The notes under the pieces are model-generated. The model was not told the origin of the DNA. It was given only the letters and a program-made list of their open reading frames with translations, and did not search any database. 64,000 nt of DNA, taken from the NCBI GenBank assembly GCA_944322965.1, contig CALUQR010000003.1, forward strand, positions 186,001 through 250,000, read 5' to 3'. The position numbers were made by a program, and so were the translations under genes. The stretch comes from Vulcanimicrobiota bacterium (lineage in GTDB: Bacteria > Vulcanimicrobiota > Xenobia > Xenobiales > Xenobiaceae). Positions 27,025 to 35,073 of this stretch are shown piece after piece. The stretch's first letter is position 1; every line of letters begins with the position of its first letter.

Positions 27025-27245
27025 AATAGGAACGCCCACACGGTTAACTCTGTGAGAGAACTCGAACCTGCCTCCGCAGGTGGGCGCTCCTCTGTCCCGA
27101 CTTTTGAGGACTCCCCCTAACTCCAAGAAGCTCAAGGTAACTCGACTCGCAAGTGCGGAGTAATGCTCCCTATTAGTTCATATCGGCTCGGTAACAAACT
27201 CACAGAAAAATACTGCTGGCAGTGAACCGGAGGGCGACTCACTAC
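27025..27245 (-). ncRNA. ssrS: 6S RNA
   Basis: A stand-alone minus-strand transcript bounded by a promoter and an intrinsic terminator. It carries GAGCCGATAT near 27181-27190, identical to the product-RNA template region of E. coli 6S RNA, and CCTGCGGAGGCA near 27070-27081, one base different from the 3' bubble sequence CCUGCGGCGGCA. TCTGTGAG (near 27198-27205) pairs with CTCACAGA (near 27048-27055), enclosing both blocks as the closing stem should. The 3' end forms GGAGCGCCCAC/GTGGGCGTTCC followed by TATTTTTTT. 6S RNA binds the housekeeping RNA polymerase holoenzyme. The ends are approximate, and the E. coli comparison is from memory. Confidence 0.75.
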
Positions 27246-27251
27246 GGCCAT

Positions 27252-27280
27252 ATAATAGCAGTTATTTGGTCTTTATGCAA
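27252..27280 (-). promoter_or_regulatory. Promoter of the 6S RNA gene
   Basis: On the minus strand TTGCAT (27275-27280) and TATTAT (27252-27257) are separated by 17 bases, a good sigma-70-type promoter. Transcription would begin near 27245. Confidence 0.65.
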
Positions 27281-27329
27281 ACCTCAAATGAACTATAGAG
27301 AACATTTTTTTAAATTTCTAGCTATTTAT

Positions 27330-27647
27330 TTAGCCTAAGTTGTTCTCGATGAACTCCCGCAGCCTTTTTTGGTCGAGGTAACCTACGCTGCGCGCGATAG
27401 GCTGGCCGCCTTTGAAGATGAGCAGGGTGGGGATCCCTTTGACTTCGTAGCGCTGGGCGGTGGCCGGGCTCTCGTCCGTATCCATCTTCACAAACTTCAT
27501 CTGGGCGGCGTACTCCGAGGCCATCTCCTCTACTAAGGGGGCGATCATCTTGCACGGACCGCACCACTCGGCGAAGAAGTCGACTAGGGTGGGCTGTTCG
27601 TTTTCTAAGACTTCGCTCTTAAAGTTAGTATCGTTAATTACTTGCAT
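27330..27647 (-). CDS. trxA: Thioredoxin
   Basis: 105 residues, full length. The active site is AEWCGPCKMIAPLVEEMA, with the conserved DFFAEW before it and the cis-Pro loop VKGIPTLLIFKGG after. It reduces protein disulfides in the cytoplasm. GAGG upstream supports the ATG at 27647. It follows the NUDIX gene by 19 bases on the same strand, so the two are probably one transcript. Confidence 0.97.
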   Translation of the reverse strand: MQVINDTNFKSEVLENEQPTLVDFFAEWCGPCKMIAPLVEEMASEYAAQMKFVKMDTDESPATAQRYEVKGIPTLLIFKGGQPIARSVGYLDQKRLREFIENNLG

Positions 27648-27666
27648 CTTCCAAAACCTCTAAAAT

Positions 27667-28110
27667 TTAATCGACCCAGATGGCGCCCAGATAGGAGGGG
27701 CAGTACTGGGTTCCTAAAGTGGCGGCCTTGACGATTTCGCCCGCCACGGGGGGATAGACGACTAGTTCTTCTAAGCGCTCAATATCGACATACTGGGCGT
27801 TAAAGAGGCGTTCCTCCTGGCCTACGCGCAGCTCTCCGCCCACCTCGCGGGCGAAGAAGACGACGTGTACGATATGGCGCGAACGGTCGGGCGCGACGGA
27901 ATCGACTACGAAGGCCAAACGCTGTACCTCGATCTCTAAGTTAGTCTCTTCGCGCAACTCTCTCTGGGCGCACTCTACTAGCGACTCACCGTACTCTACG
28001 CCCCCACCGGGCAGAAGCCAATACTTGTGCCCATTCTTCTGGTGCTCTACTAACAATACTTGATCGCCTTTGCGTATGAGCACGGCGACTCTGACACGTA
28101 CGCCCAACAT
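27667..28110 (-). CDS. NUDIX hydrolase
   Basis: 147 residues. The NUDIX box is complete: GGGVEYGESLVECAQREL followed by REETNLEI, so divalent-metal-dependent hydrolysis of a nucleoside diphosphate derivative is expected. The substrate cannot be told from sequence. The ATG at 28110 has GGAGCAGGGG directly upstream. It lies between the rplL terminator and trxA. Confidence 0.9.
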   Translation of the reverse strand: MLGVRVRVAVLIRKGDQVLLVEHQKNGHKYWLLPGGGVEYGESLVECAQRELREETNLEIEVQRLAFVVDSVAPDRSRHIVHVVFFAREVGGELRVGQEERLFNAQYVDIERLEELVVYPPVAGEIVKAATLGTQYCPSYLGAIWVD

Positions 28111-28154
28111 CCCCTGCTCCGTTCGACAATTATCGGAGATTCCTAGTTTAGGAG

Positions 28155-28192
28155 AGTAAAAGAATAGGCCTCCCCCCGCGGGGGGAGGCCTA
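28155..28192 (-). terminator. Terminator of the rplJ-rplL operon
   Basis: A 28-base perfect palindrome (TAGGCCTCCCCCCG and its complement) lies 22 bases after the rplL stop and is followed on the minus strand by TTCTTTT. Confidence 0.85.
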
Positions 28193-28214
28193 GCTCAGCT
28201 AGGCTGAAAGGAGA

Positions 28215-28586
28215 CTACTTAATGGTGACGGTAGCGCCAACTTCAGCGAACTTAGCCTTAATGGCCTCGGCGTCAGCCTTGGGCAAGCCTTCTTTAACCA
28301 TCTGGGGAGCGCCCTCAACCAGGTCCTTGGACTCTTTGAGACCCAAACCGGTGACTTCACGCACGACCTTGATGACCTTGATCTTCTCAGAACCGACGGA
28401 GGTCAACTCGACGTCGAAAGAGGTCTTCTCCTCGGCGGGAGCGGCGACAGCGGCGGCGGGAGCGGCGGCGACGGCCACGGGAGCGGCGGCGGAGACGCCT
28501 AAGCGCTCTTCGAGCTCCTTCACAATTTCGGCGGCCTCAAGCAGGGTGAGACTGCAGATAGCATCGATCAAAGCGGACTTATCCAT
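28215..28586 (-). CDS. rplL: 50S ribosomal protein L7/L12
   Basis: 123 residues. The N-terminal dimerisation helix begins [20 protein letters not shown], an Ala-rich hinge follows at about 35-55, and the C-terminal domain ends in the highly conserved [20 protein letters not shown] region. It forms the ribosomal stalk that recruits translation GTPases. The ATG at 28586 follows GGAGGAAATC. It is the last gene of a two-gene operon with rplJ; rpoB does not follow, as it does in most bacteria. Confidence 0.97.
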   Translation of the reverse strand: MDKSALIDAICSLTLLEAAEIVKELEERLGVSAAAPVAVAAAPAAAVAAPAEEKTSFDVELTSVGSEKIKVIKVVREVTGLGLKESKDLVEGAPQMVKEGLPKADAEAIKAKFAEVGATVTIK

Positions 28587-28634
28587 GATTTCCTCCAAAA
28601 ATATTTTGCGATCTTTACGGATGAAGATTAAAAA

Positions 28635-29198
28635 CTAAGCTTCCTGGGTTTCTTTGGTGCGCTTCTCGTTCCAAGCGTCCAAAACGGCAGCCATGCTGCG
28701 GCCAGGCGCGTTCAACATACCGAGGATGTTGCGGTGAGGCGCCAACATAAGCCCGAGCAGCTGCATACGCAGGACCTCGAGGGACGGCAGAGAGGCGATG
28801 GCCTTCAACTCGTCCATGCTCAGGAGGCGATTCTCCATAACCGCACCCTTGACGATGGGCAGGTTATTGGGCTTCTGGGTCTTGGAAAACTCTAAGACCG
28901 TCTTCGCCACGGCGGCGGGATCGCCGAAACCGAAAGCGATAGCGGTAGGACCTTCCAAAACTCCAGAGGGGCACTCGATGTCGATCTCCTGCAGAGCTTT
29001 GCGAATCAGAGTGTTCTTAGCAACTTTGTAAATACCGTCTTGTTCACGGAGCTTGTGACGAAGCTCGGTGATGCTCTTCACGGTTAAACCAGCGGCTTGA
29101 CCACGATAGTCGGTCAAGATCATGATGCTGGACTTCTTTAAGCACTCACGAATCTGCTCCAGAGACTCAGCCTTGCGCTGTAAGTTCTGTGCGTTCAT
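28635..29198 (-). CDS. rplJ: 50S ribosomal protein L10
   Basis: 187 residues from the ATG at 29198, beginning MNAQNLQRKAESLEQI; the longer frame upstream runs through the leader RNA. Typical features are ILTDYRGQAAGLTV, VAKNTLIRKAL and the C-terminal helices that bind L7/L12 dimers. L10 also represses its own operon through the leader at 29340-29432. GGGAG lies upstream of the start. rplK and rplA are not upstream. Confidence 0.97.
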   Translation of the reverse strand: MNAQNLQRKAESLEQIRECLKKSSIMILTDYRGQAAGLTVKSITELRHKLREQDGIYKVAKNTLIRKALQEIDIECPSGVLEGPTAIAFGFGDPAAVAKTVLEFSKTQKPNNLPIVKGAVMENRLLSMDELKAIASLPSLEVLRMQLLGLMLAPHRNILGMLNAPGRSMAAVLDAWNEKRTKETQEA

Positions 29199-29339
29199 TA
29201 CCGGTTTTCTCCCTTCCTCTCCTAGCCGACGCTGAACTCGACTAGGGTCGACTGGGGCTCTCATCTCGTCCGCGAGAGGGACAAAACAAAAACGCCTGCC
29301 ATTCCTACTCGAAATGGAGACGCAGAGTACGAAACGAAA

Positions 29340-29432
29340 CTTTATCCAATTCCGCCTCGGTAGGATGCCTCTTCCTGGCAATTACGGGCGCTACGCCACT
29401 CCCACTGTCTCTGGCCAGGAAGGATTCTACCT
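29340..29432 (-). promoter_or_regulatory. L10 leader (autoregulatory mRNA element)
   Basis: The minus strand shows CTTCCTGGC pairing with GCCAGGAAG, the conserved AGACAGTGGGAGTGGC segment and the closing CCTACCGAGGCGG with its CCGAGG kink-turn part. This is the arrangement of the L10 leader seen upstream of rplJ in Firmicutes and other bacteria, where the L10-L12 complex binds to lower expression. It lies about 140-235 bases before the rplJ start. Confidence 0.75.
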
Positions 29433-29448
29433 ATTTTAGCCCTACTTG

Positions 29449-30000
29449 TCAAGAGTTTTTACCCTCTTGGGAAGCTTCTTGGGCTAAAGCCGCTTGGCGC
29501 CGCTCAAAGGTAAAGGCCGCCGCCCCTTGGATACAGACGATCTGCACCGTCAAGACCGCGATCGACTCCTCTAAACTGAGGGTAGCGATAAAGTCGGAAG
29601 CCCCAATAAAGGCCGGATTGAAGCCCGATAATAAGCCCAAGATAGGCAAGAGGCCCGCCCAGGTGGGGGGACAGTCTAACATCCTACCTAAAAGCCAACC
29701 TAAGCAAGGGTAGGCCACCAGACTGCTGGCCACCGCCAAATAGAACCAATGCATGTGGGGGGCGATGAGCATGAGCGTCTTCATAAAGAGCTCGTCGCCG
29801 CTGATCTTACCCTTTAAGAGGGCCTCATACTCCGTAGCCAACTCGGGATGGCGCATTAAGATGAGCTGGGCGTCTAAGCCCCCCATAAAGGCCCAGAGGA
29901 GATAGACCCCAAAGAGCATGACTAGGCCCACCTGGGCGTAGACCGCCACTCGACCGATAATATTATGCAGATCTCCGCCACTATAGGATTCGTTGTTCAT
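29449..30000 (-). CDS. Small integral membrane protein of unknown function
   Basis: 183 residues, not recognised. About four membrane segments are seen (near 17-40, 80-105, 113-140 and 145-165), with a soluble, acidic loop between the first two and a charged C-terminal tail. It overlaps the csaB stop by four bases (ATGA), the mark of translational coupling, and is the last gene of the DUF697-DUF5693-csaB operon. A role at the cell envelope next to CsaB is an inference from position. Confidence 0.7.
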   Translation of the reverse strand: MNNESYSGGDLHNIIGRVAVYAQVGLVMLFGVYLLWAFMGGLDAQLILMRHPELATEYEALLKGKISGDELFMKTLMLIAPHMHWFYLAVASSLVAYPCLGWLLGRMLDCPPTWAGLLPILGLLSGFNPAFIGASDFIATLSLEESIAVLTVQIVCIQGAAAFTFERRQAALAQEASQEGKNS

Positions 30001-31088
30001 AACAACTCCCCAGCTAAAGTAAAAGCCCGCTCCGCCTGCTCGCGCAATTGGGGGAGACGAGACTGAGCCTCTCTGGCGTTAGCGACCCGCTCCTGCCATA
30101 CCCTCTCTAGGGAAGTTTTAAGACTACCCCCCGCTAAACCCTCCCAATCTAAATTTAAATAACCGCAACGTTGCGCCGTGCGCTGAACTTTAGGATCGTA
30201 GGAGACGCTGAGACAGGCCTTCCCGGCTACGGCGGCCATAATGAGAGCGTGGAGGCGCATAGCTACTACCAATTCCACCTGGGGGGCGGCCATTAAAGCT
30301 AACATCTCCCCCACCTTTAAGGGGGGAGCTAAGGCGTGTTTTAAGCGCAAGAGGGAGCCCAGCCGCTTAGCCACCCCCTGGTCGTACCAGTATTGGAAGG
30401 GGACTAAGAGGAGCTGAGGGCGATCGGCTTCCGGAATACTCTCCCCCCACTCATTTAAGGCGTGGGCCCACATCTCCAATTTGAGATCTAACCAGGGGCG
30501 CAGCGCTACTATGACTACGGGCGCCGCCGGATCGGGCAACTGGCAGCGCTGCCAAACCTCCTGGGAAGCTTGCAGAGAGCCGGGTTCCAATAAGAAGACG
30601 GGGTCGGCCGTCACTTCCGCCGGGACCTGGGGGGCGTACTCCTTAAACTCCTCTAGCGAAGGTTGGTCCCTAAAGGTAGCCCTAGTAGCCAAAGGTAAGA
30701 GGGCCTTAGCTAAGAGGCGGCCGTAATTAGTCTTAATGGGGCCAAAGCCTTGGCTAAAGAGGATAGAGGGCTTGCGGGCGATACTGGCCAAGGCCAAGAT
30801 GGCGCCATAATACATGACGCTCTTAAAGCCGGTGCTATCTTGGAAGAGGCCGCCCCCGCCGGAGACTACCAAGTCGGCTTCGTTAATAGCCTTCCAGATC
30901 TGGAGGGGGGATTGGCGGGGGTAGGCTTTGAGCTCTAGCTCCTGGGCCCGCTCTTTATTATCCATCAGTACCGCCAGTTCCACCCCGGGCGCCAACTGGC
31001 GCCAGCGGGCGCACTCAGCCTCTAAGATGGCCTCGTCGCCCAAATTGTCAAACCCAAAATAACCGGAGAGGAGGATCCTCTTGCCCAT
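29997..31088 (-). CDS. csaB: Polysaccharide pyruvyltransferase
   Basis: 363 residues. The N terminus ILLSGYFGFDNLGDEAILEA, the block DLVVSGGGGLFQDSTG and RATFRDQPSLEEF are typical of CsaB, which adds pyruvate ketals to a cell-wall polysaccharide so that SLH-domain S-layer proteins can bind. GAGG precedes the ATG at 31088. The DUF5693 gene 25 bases upstream is a known genomic companion of csaB. No SLH protein lies in the window. Confidence 0.93.
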   Translation of the reverse strand: MGKRILLSGYFGFDNLGDEAILEAECARWRQLAPGVELAVLMDNKERAQELELKAYPRQSPLQIWKAINEADLVVSGGGGLFQDSTGFKSVMYYGAILALASIARKPSILFSQGFGPIKTNYGRLLAKALLPLATRATFRDQPSLEEFKEYAPQVPAEVTADPVFLLEPGSLQASQEVWQRCQLPDPAAPVVIVALRPWLDLKLEMWAHALNEWGESIPEADRPQLLLVPFQYWYDQGVAKRLGSLLRLKHALAPPLKVGEMLALMAAPQVELVVAMRLHALIMAAVAGKACLSVSYDPKVQRTAQRCGYLNLDWEGLAGGSLKTSLERVWQERVANAREAQSRLPQLREQAERAFTLAGELL

Positions 31089-31113
31089 AATCTTTGGCCT
31101 CGCTTAAATATAA

Positions 31114-33204
31114 CTAACCTTCTGCCTTAGAACCCGGCGCCAATTCGCCCTCTACGGCGGAAGTTCCCGCAACGGCGGGCTCAGACTCCTTACTCCACAG
31201 CCCGGCCGTATAGGGGGCCAGCCAAATTTTTAAATACCAGGCCGCTATAACCGCCGCTACTCCCAGCGCGCAGCCTAAGACTACGCCGTTAATAGTCCGG
31301 TGTAAGGAGATAAAGAGCGGGGTATGGATGTGGGCGTACGTATCGGCTAAGGAGGTCAGACCGACGGCCCCGCTCAAGAGGGCTACCGGTACCAAAGCCC
31401 GCCAGCGCAGAGCGACTAAAGCCGGCAAGAGGAAGAGGGCGGGATTGCCCAATAAGAACTCCTTAAAGCGCGGGCGCACCCCTAAGACCAGATCTAACCA
31501 GCGACGCAAGGCCCGCTCCTCCTCGCTTACTAAAAGGCTCCCGCCCTCGTTGCCGGTGCGCATCACGTAGAAACCGGCGATAGCTACTAAAAAGAGGCCG
31601 CAGACTAAGTGCCACACTTTGAGATTAAAATTTAAGAAGTGCCAGATGCCATCTAAGCCGCCCTTGCGCTGCTGTTGGGTAAGCCAGATTACAAAGACTA
31701 AGAGGGGCACGATTAAGCTATGCAATTTGACCCCCCGGAAGACCTCTAAGCTGAGCATATAGGGGATGTCGCTCAAGAGGGCGGCGGCCAATAAACCGGC
31801 GTAAAGGCTAAGGCTTACCGCTACCCCCAAGACTAAGAGCCCCTCCGCCAAGACCTGGCCTAAATTCTGATAGCGCTCCGCCCGCTCCCAGATGGGGGTC
31901 AAGATGACTAAGGCGTAGATGGGGAAGACGGTAACCGCGCCCCAAGCTAAGAGGAGTAGGACCCACTTTAAGCCCCAACCGCCAACGCAGGCCAAAGCTA
32001 CAATAATAGCTACCAAGGGCACGGCTAAATGGATATAGCGCTGGGGCCAGAGGCGCAAGATGTGGATCAACATACAGAAGCCGGAGGTAATGCTGACCGC
32101 TATTAAGACTATGGCTAAGCTCCACCAGCTCCAACCTACGTGGACGGGGGAAGAGTCGCTAGCGTAAGTACTAGCCTGACCTTGGAAATGGGGGGCCACC
32201 TGGGCCTGGAGAGCGCCAATAAAGATCTGGTTGGCCTCTTCACGAGTCAATTTCTCGACCCCGTCCATATAGGGGCGGCAGTAGATTAAGCGGATCCCGC
32301 GCTCCCGCACCCCTAAACTGTACATCGAGCTGAGCGTCTCCGGGTCGAGCTTAGCTTGGTGGGCGGGAGAGACGGCCATCACCCGCACTACGCGCTCGGG
32401 GCAGAGCTTAGCTAAGGCGACGATCCCCTTCTGCTGGACCTTGGGATTTAATTCGATAACCCCCAACTTGAGAGGGGTAGCCTTTAAGAGCTTAGCCATC
32501 TCCTCTAAGTTTTTGGGATAGCCGTAGACCTCGTTGCGCAGGCCGCCAAAGATGAGCCCCTCTACCTGGCCCTGGCTAGCCAACTGGCCGTAGCGCCCCA
32601 TCAACTCCCGCAGATCGTCTAAGCTGAGCTCCGGACTATTCCAGGGGCGCAACCAGACTTTGAAGCCGTACTTTTGGTGGAGGTTACTTACGATCTGGTA
32701 GGGGATCCCCACCCCCAAAGCGGGCAGGTCGCGAATATTGCAACGCAACTCGACTACGCGCTTCTCCGCCCCCAAGAGGGTAGCCTTATCGGGGCCCAGA
32801 GAGTATTGGGCCCCCTGCCAGATCTGGGCCGCTGCCTGGGCGTCGCGGGCTACGTAATAGGTGCAGAGGGGATCGAGCTCTAAATCTTGGGAGACCTCCC
32901 CCGCCGCCTGGAGGTCGCGCATCCCGAAGTAATCGACGACTCGGGCTAAGCCGCGCATAGCTAGAGAGTCGCGACTATCCTCCTCCACGGCGATAGCCGT
33001 CACCCCGCTAGCCTTACACCACTCTAGGACCATCTCCAGAGGGTAGCCGCTAGTGCGGGCGTACTCCGCTAGAGCCCCATAATCGAAGAGGATCTCCGCC
33101 GAGCGGTTAGCCTGTTCGGCCTGCACGCGCTGCCACAAGATGGGCAGGGCGGCTACCAAACCCAGGACGACTAAGACTAGCAGATTGCGAATGGTGCGCG
33201 TCAT
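31114..33204 (-). CDS. DUF5693-family multi-pass membrane protein
   Basis: 696 residues. An N-terminal membrane helix (8-24) is followed by a soluble extracytoplasmic domain to about residue 345 that looks like a TIM-barrel-type fold (PLEMVLEWCKASGVTAIAVE, VEGLIFGGLRNEVYG). The C-terminal half has about ten membrane segments. This matches DUF5693, often beside csaB in Firmicutes and relatives. The function is unknown; export or modification of a wall polysaccharide would fit. The start codon directly follows the stop of the DUF697 gene. Confidence 0.8.
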   Translation of the reverse strand: MTRTIRNLLVLVVLGLVAALPILWQRVQAEQANRSAEILFDYGALAEYARTSGYPLEMVLEWCKASGVTAIAVEEDSRDSLAMRGLARVVDYFGMRDLQAAGEVSQDLELDPLCTYYVARDAQAAAQIWQGAQYSLGPDKATLLGAEKRVVELRCNIRDLPALGVGIPYQIVSNLHQKYGFKVWLRPWNSPELSLDDLRELMGRYGQLASQGQVEGLIFGGLRNEVYGYPKNLEEMAKLLKATPLKLGVIELNPKVQQKGIVALAKLCPERVVRVMAVSPAHQAKLDPETLSSMYSLGVRERGIRLIYCRPYMDGVEKLTREEANQIFIGALQAQVAPHFQGQASTYASDSSPVHVGWSWWSLAIVLIAVSITSGFCMLIHILRLWPQRYIHLAVPLVAIIVALACVGGWGLKWVLLLLAWGAVTVFPIYALVILTPIWERAERYQNLGQVLAEGLLVLGVAVSLSLYAGLLAAALLSDIPYMLSLEVFRGVKLHSLIVPLLVFVIWLTQQQRKGGLDGIWHFLNFNLKVWHLVCGLFLVAIAGFYVMRTGNEGGSLLVSEEERALRRWLDLVLGVRPRFKEFLLGNPALFLLPALVALRWRALVPVALLSGAVGLTSLADTYAHIHTPLFISLHRTINGVVLGCALGVAAVIAAWYLKIWLAPYTAGLWSKESEPAVAGTSAVEGELAPGSKAEG

Positions 33205-34566
33205 TTACTCTCTCTCCCGCCCTAAGATCTGCCCCAAAGCCTGGCGCGAAAGTTCCCGGGCCTCTGTCGCCACTTCCTGGCGGTCTTGCGCCTCGATAAT
33301 CTCTCCGCGCTCGTAGAAGCGCTGGCTGAGGGCCCCCACCGTATAAGTGCCGCTCCAGGCGATAGCCGCTTTAGCGACCACCCCCAGGGCGGGGATAAAT
33401 CCCGCGGCCTCGCGAGCCAAGACGCGCCAGCCCCAGGCGCCCCCCAAGACGGGCCACAACTCGTGCATACGCTCGAAGAAATCGAGAGAGCGCCCGTAGA
33501 CGGCTCCGATGAGTAAGGCTAAGCGCATCTGCTTGGCGGTTAAATAGAGGGTCTCCGTAGAGACGGCAAAGACGCCCGCCAACCACCCTACTAAGGGTAA
33601 GGAGGTAGTGAGCGAAGAGGCGGCCGCCACTAAGGCCGCTTCGTTAGCGTTAGAGAGGATGAGCTCGCGCACGTAGTTCTGGCGCAAGACGGCGAAATCT
33701 CTAGCTAGAGCGTAGATCCACTGGGGCAGGCGTTGGCTCAAAAGTTTGGCCCACATCCCCCCTTCCAGGCTGCTAGGCAAGACGTAGAGCGCAGGTAAAG
33801 TGGGATCGAAGCGCGGCTCTAAGACCTGCCCGCCCTCCCAGTCGCTCAAGATAAAGGAGGAGAGGGCCTGGGAATGGCGCCATTTGGGGCAGAGACAACG
33901 CTTCTGGGCCCCTTCTTCCTTAGCCCTAGCGCAAGCGGCGCCCCCCTCCTTAGAGAGAGGACAGACCCCGCCCGTAGAGCTAGGACAACTACTCCCCGCC
34001 TTTAAGAAGATTGGGGGGGTCACTAAACCGGGGCCGCCCACGCTTAAAAATTCAATCTGAGGCTTAGGCGGCGCTTGAGGAGGCTGGGGAGTAGCGCCCG
34101 AGGACTCCCCCTTAGAGGCGGGACCCATCCAGGCGGGGCGAGGCTCGCCCTCACCCGGCCCTAAATCCTGGGCCGCCTTATCTGAGAGCTCGGCCTCCCC
34201 CTCTAAGAGGGCCTCTTCGTTGACGATAAAGAGGACCTCAGCCTGGGAGGGGAAGAGGCGGCAGCAGTAGTCTAAGTAGTTGAGACTGGGCAAACGCTGG
34301 CCTAAGTGGACGATAATAATATCGCTAGCTGGGAAGGGTTCCTCCGCGCTCTGGCGCTCGGGCAGAGGTAGGCAGCGCAGTTGGGAGTGGGCGTAAGCGT
34401 TGCCCGCATTAGAGACCTGATCTCCCAACCAATTGAGCATCTCCCCCAACTCCGCCTCCGCCCCCATGAGCGTCAATTGGTAAGGGCGATTGAAATTCTT
34501 ATAGAGCTCTTCGGTAGAGTAATTGAGCGCGAAGATCTGATAGAAGATATCTAAACTGTTAGCCAT
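33205..34566 (-). CDS. DUF697-domain protein with a Cys/Pro-rich insert
   Basis: 453 residues. The C-terminal part from about 280 (RQNYVRELILSNANEAALVA, then SLPLVGWLAG) is a DUF697 domain with hydrophobic helices, usually attached to a small GTPase domain. The N-terminal 120 residues look Rossmann-like (PYQLTLMGAEAELGEMLNWL, DIIIVHLGQ, EVLFIVNEE) at positions where a GTPase would sit, but no GxxxxGK[ST] or NKxD motif is visible. Between them is a Pro/Gly-rich insert of about 150 residues containing seven Cys (such as CLCPKW). It is the first gene of the operon leading to csaB. Confidence 0.65.
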   Translation of the reverse strand: MANSLDIFYQIFALNYSTEELYKNFNRPYQLTLMGAEAELGEMLNWLGDQVSNAGNAYAHSQLRCLPLPERQSAEEPFPASDIIIVHLGQRLPSLNYLDYCCRLFPSQAEVLFIVNEEALLEGEAELSDKAAQDLGPGEGEPRPAWMGPASKGESSGATPQPPQAPPKPQIEFLSVGGPGLVTPPIFLKAGSSCPSSTGGVCPLSKEGGAACARAKEEGAQKRCLCPKWRHSQALSSFILSDWEGGQVLEPRFDPTLPALYVLPSSLEGGMWAKLLSQRLPQWIYALARDFAVLRQNYVRELILSNANEAALVAAASSLTTSLPLVGWLAGVFAVSTETLYLTAKQMRLALLIGAVYGRSLDFFERMHELWPVLGGAWGWRVLAREAAGFIPALGVVAKAAIAWSGTYTVGALSQRFYERGEIIEAQDRQEVATEARELSRQALGQILGRERE

Positions 34567-34661
34567 GCCGATAACCTCACTGCGATGCGTCGCCCCCCTA
34601 TTTGTGTCCCCCCTCCCCCTTCCTGCCTCTTGGGGGCGCCTCTAGGGAGCTAGAGAAATAC

Positions 34662-34693
34662 AAAAAAGCCCTCTCTCCTTACCGGATGAGAGG
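34662..34693 (-). terminator. Terminator of the tRNA-Gly/Cys/Val cluster
   Basis: On the minus strand CCTCTC pairs with GAGAGG, followed by GCTTTTTT. It lies 17 bases after the CCA end of tRNA-Val. Confidence 0.8.
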
Positions 34694-34709
34694 ACCCTTC
34701 CACCAAAAC

Positions 34710-34786
<77 letters not shown>

Positions 34787-34791
34787 AAGTT

Positions 34792-34865
34792 TGGAGGCGT
34801 CGAGCAGAATTGAACTGCTGTGAGAGATTTTGCAGACCTCCGCCTAGCCACTCGGCCACAACGCC
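34792..34865 (-). tRNA. tRNA-Cys(GCA)
   Basis: Acceptor GGCGTTG pairs with CGACGCC, discriminator U as usual for Cys, CCA encoded. Anticodon stem GAGGT/ATCTC with loop CTGCAAA, anticodon GCA. T loop TTCAATT. Confidence 0.96.
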
Positions 34866-34894
34866 ATCTTTTTCAAAACTGACCGAGACCAGTT

Positions 34895-34969
<75 letters not shown>

Positions 34970-35073
34970 GCTTAGTATCGACCGCCCTATTCTCTAGGGG
35001 GCTGACCTTTCGCCCTCGGCTTGTGGGATTATAGCAGGCCGATCTCCGTTTGGCAAGAGGTAGGCCCAAAAAA

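Noticed and set aside
27060-27085. tRNA or tmRNA T-loop (GGTTCGAGT)
   Set aside because: The flanking bases do not form a T stem, and no acceptor stem or CCA end is present; the block belongs to the 6S RNA hairpin.
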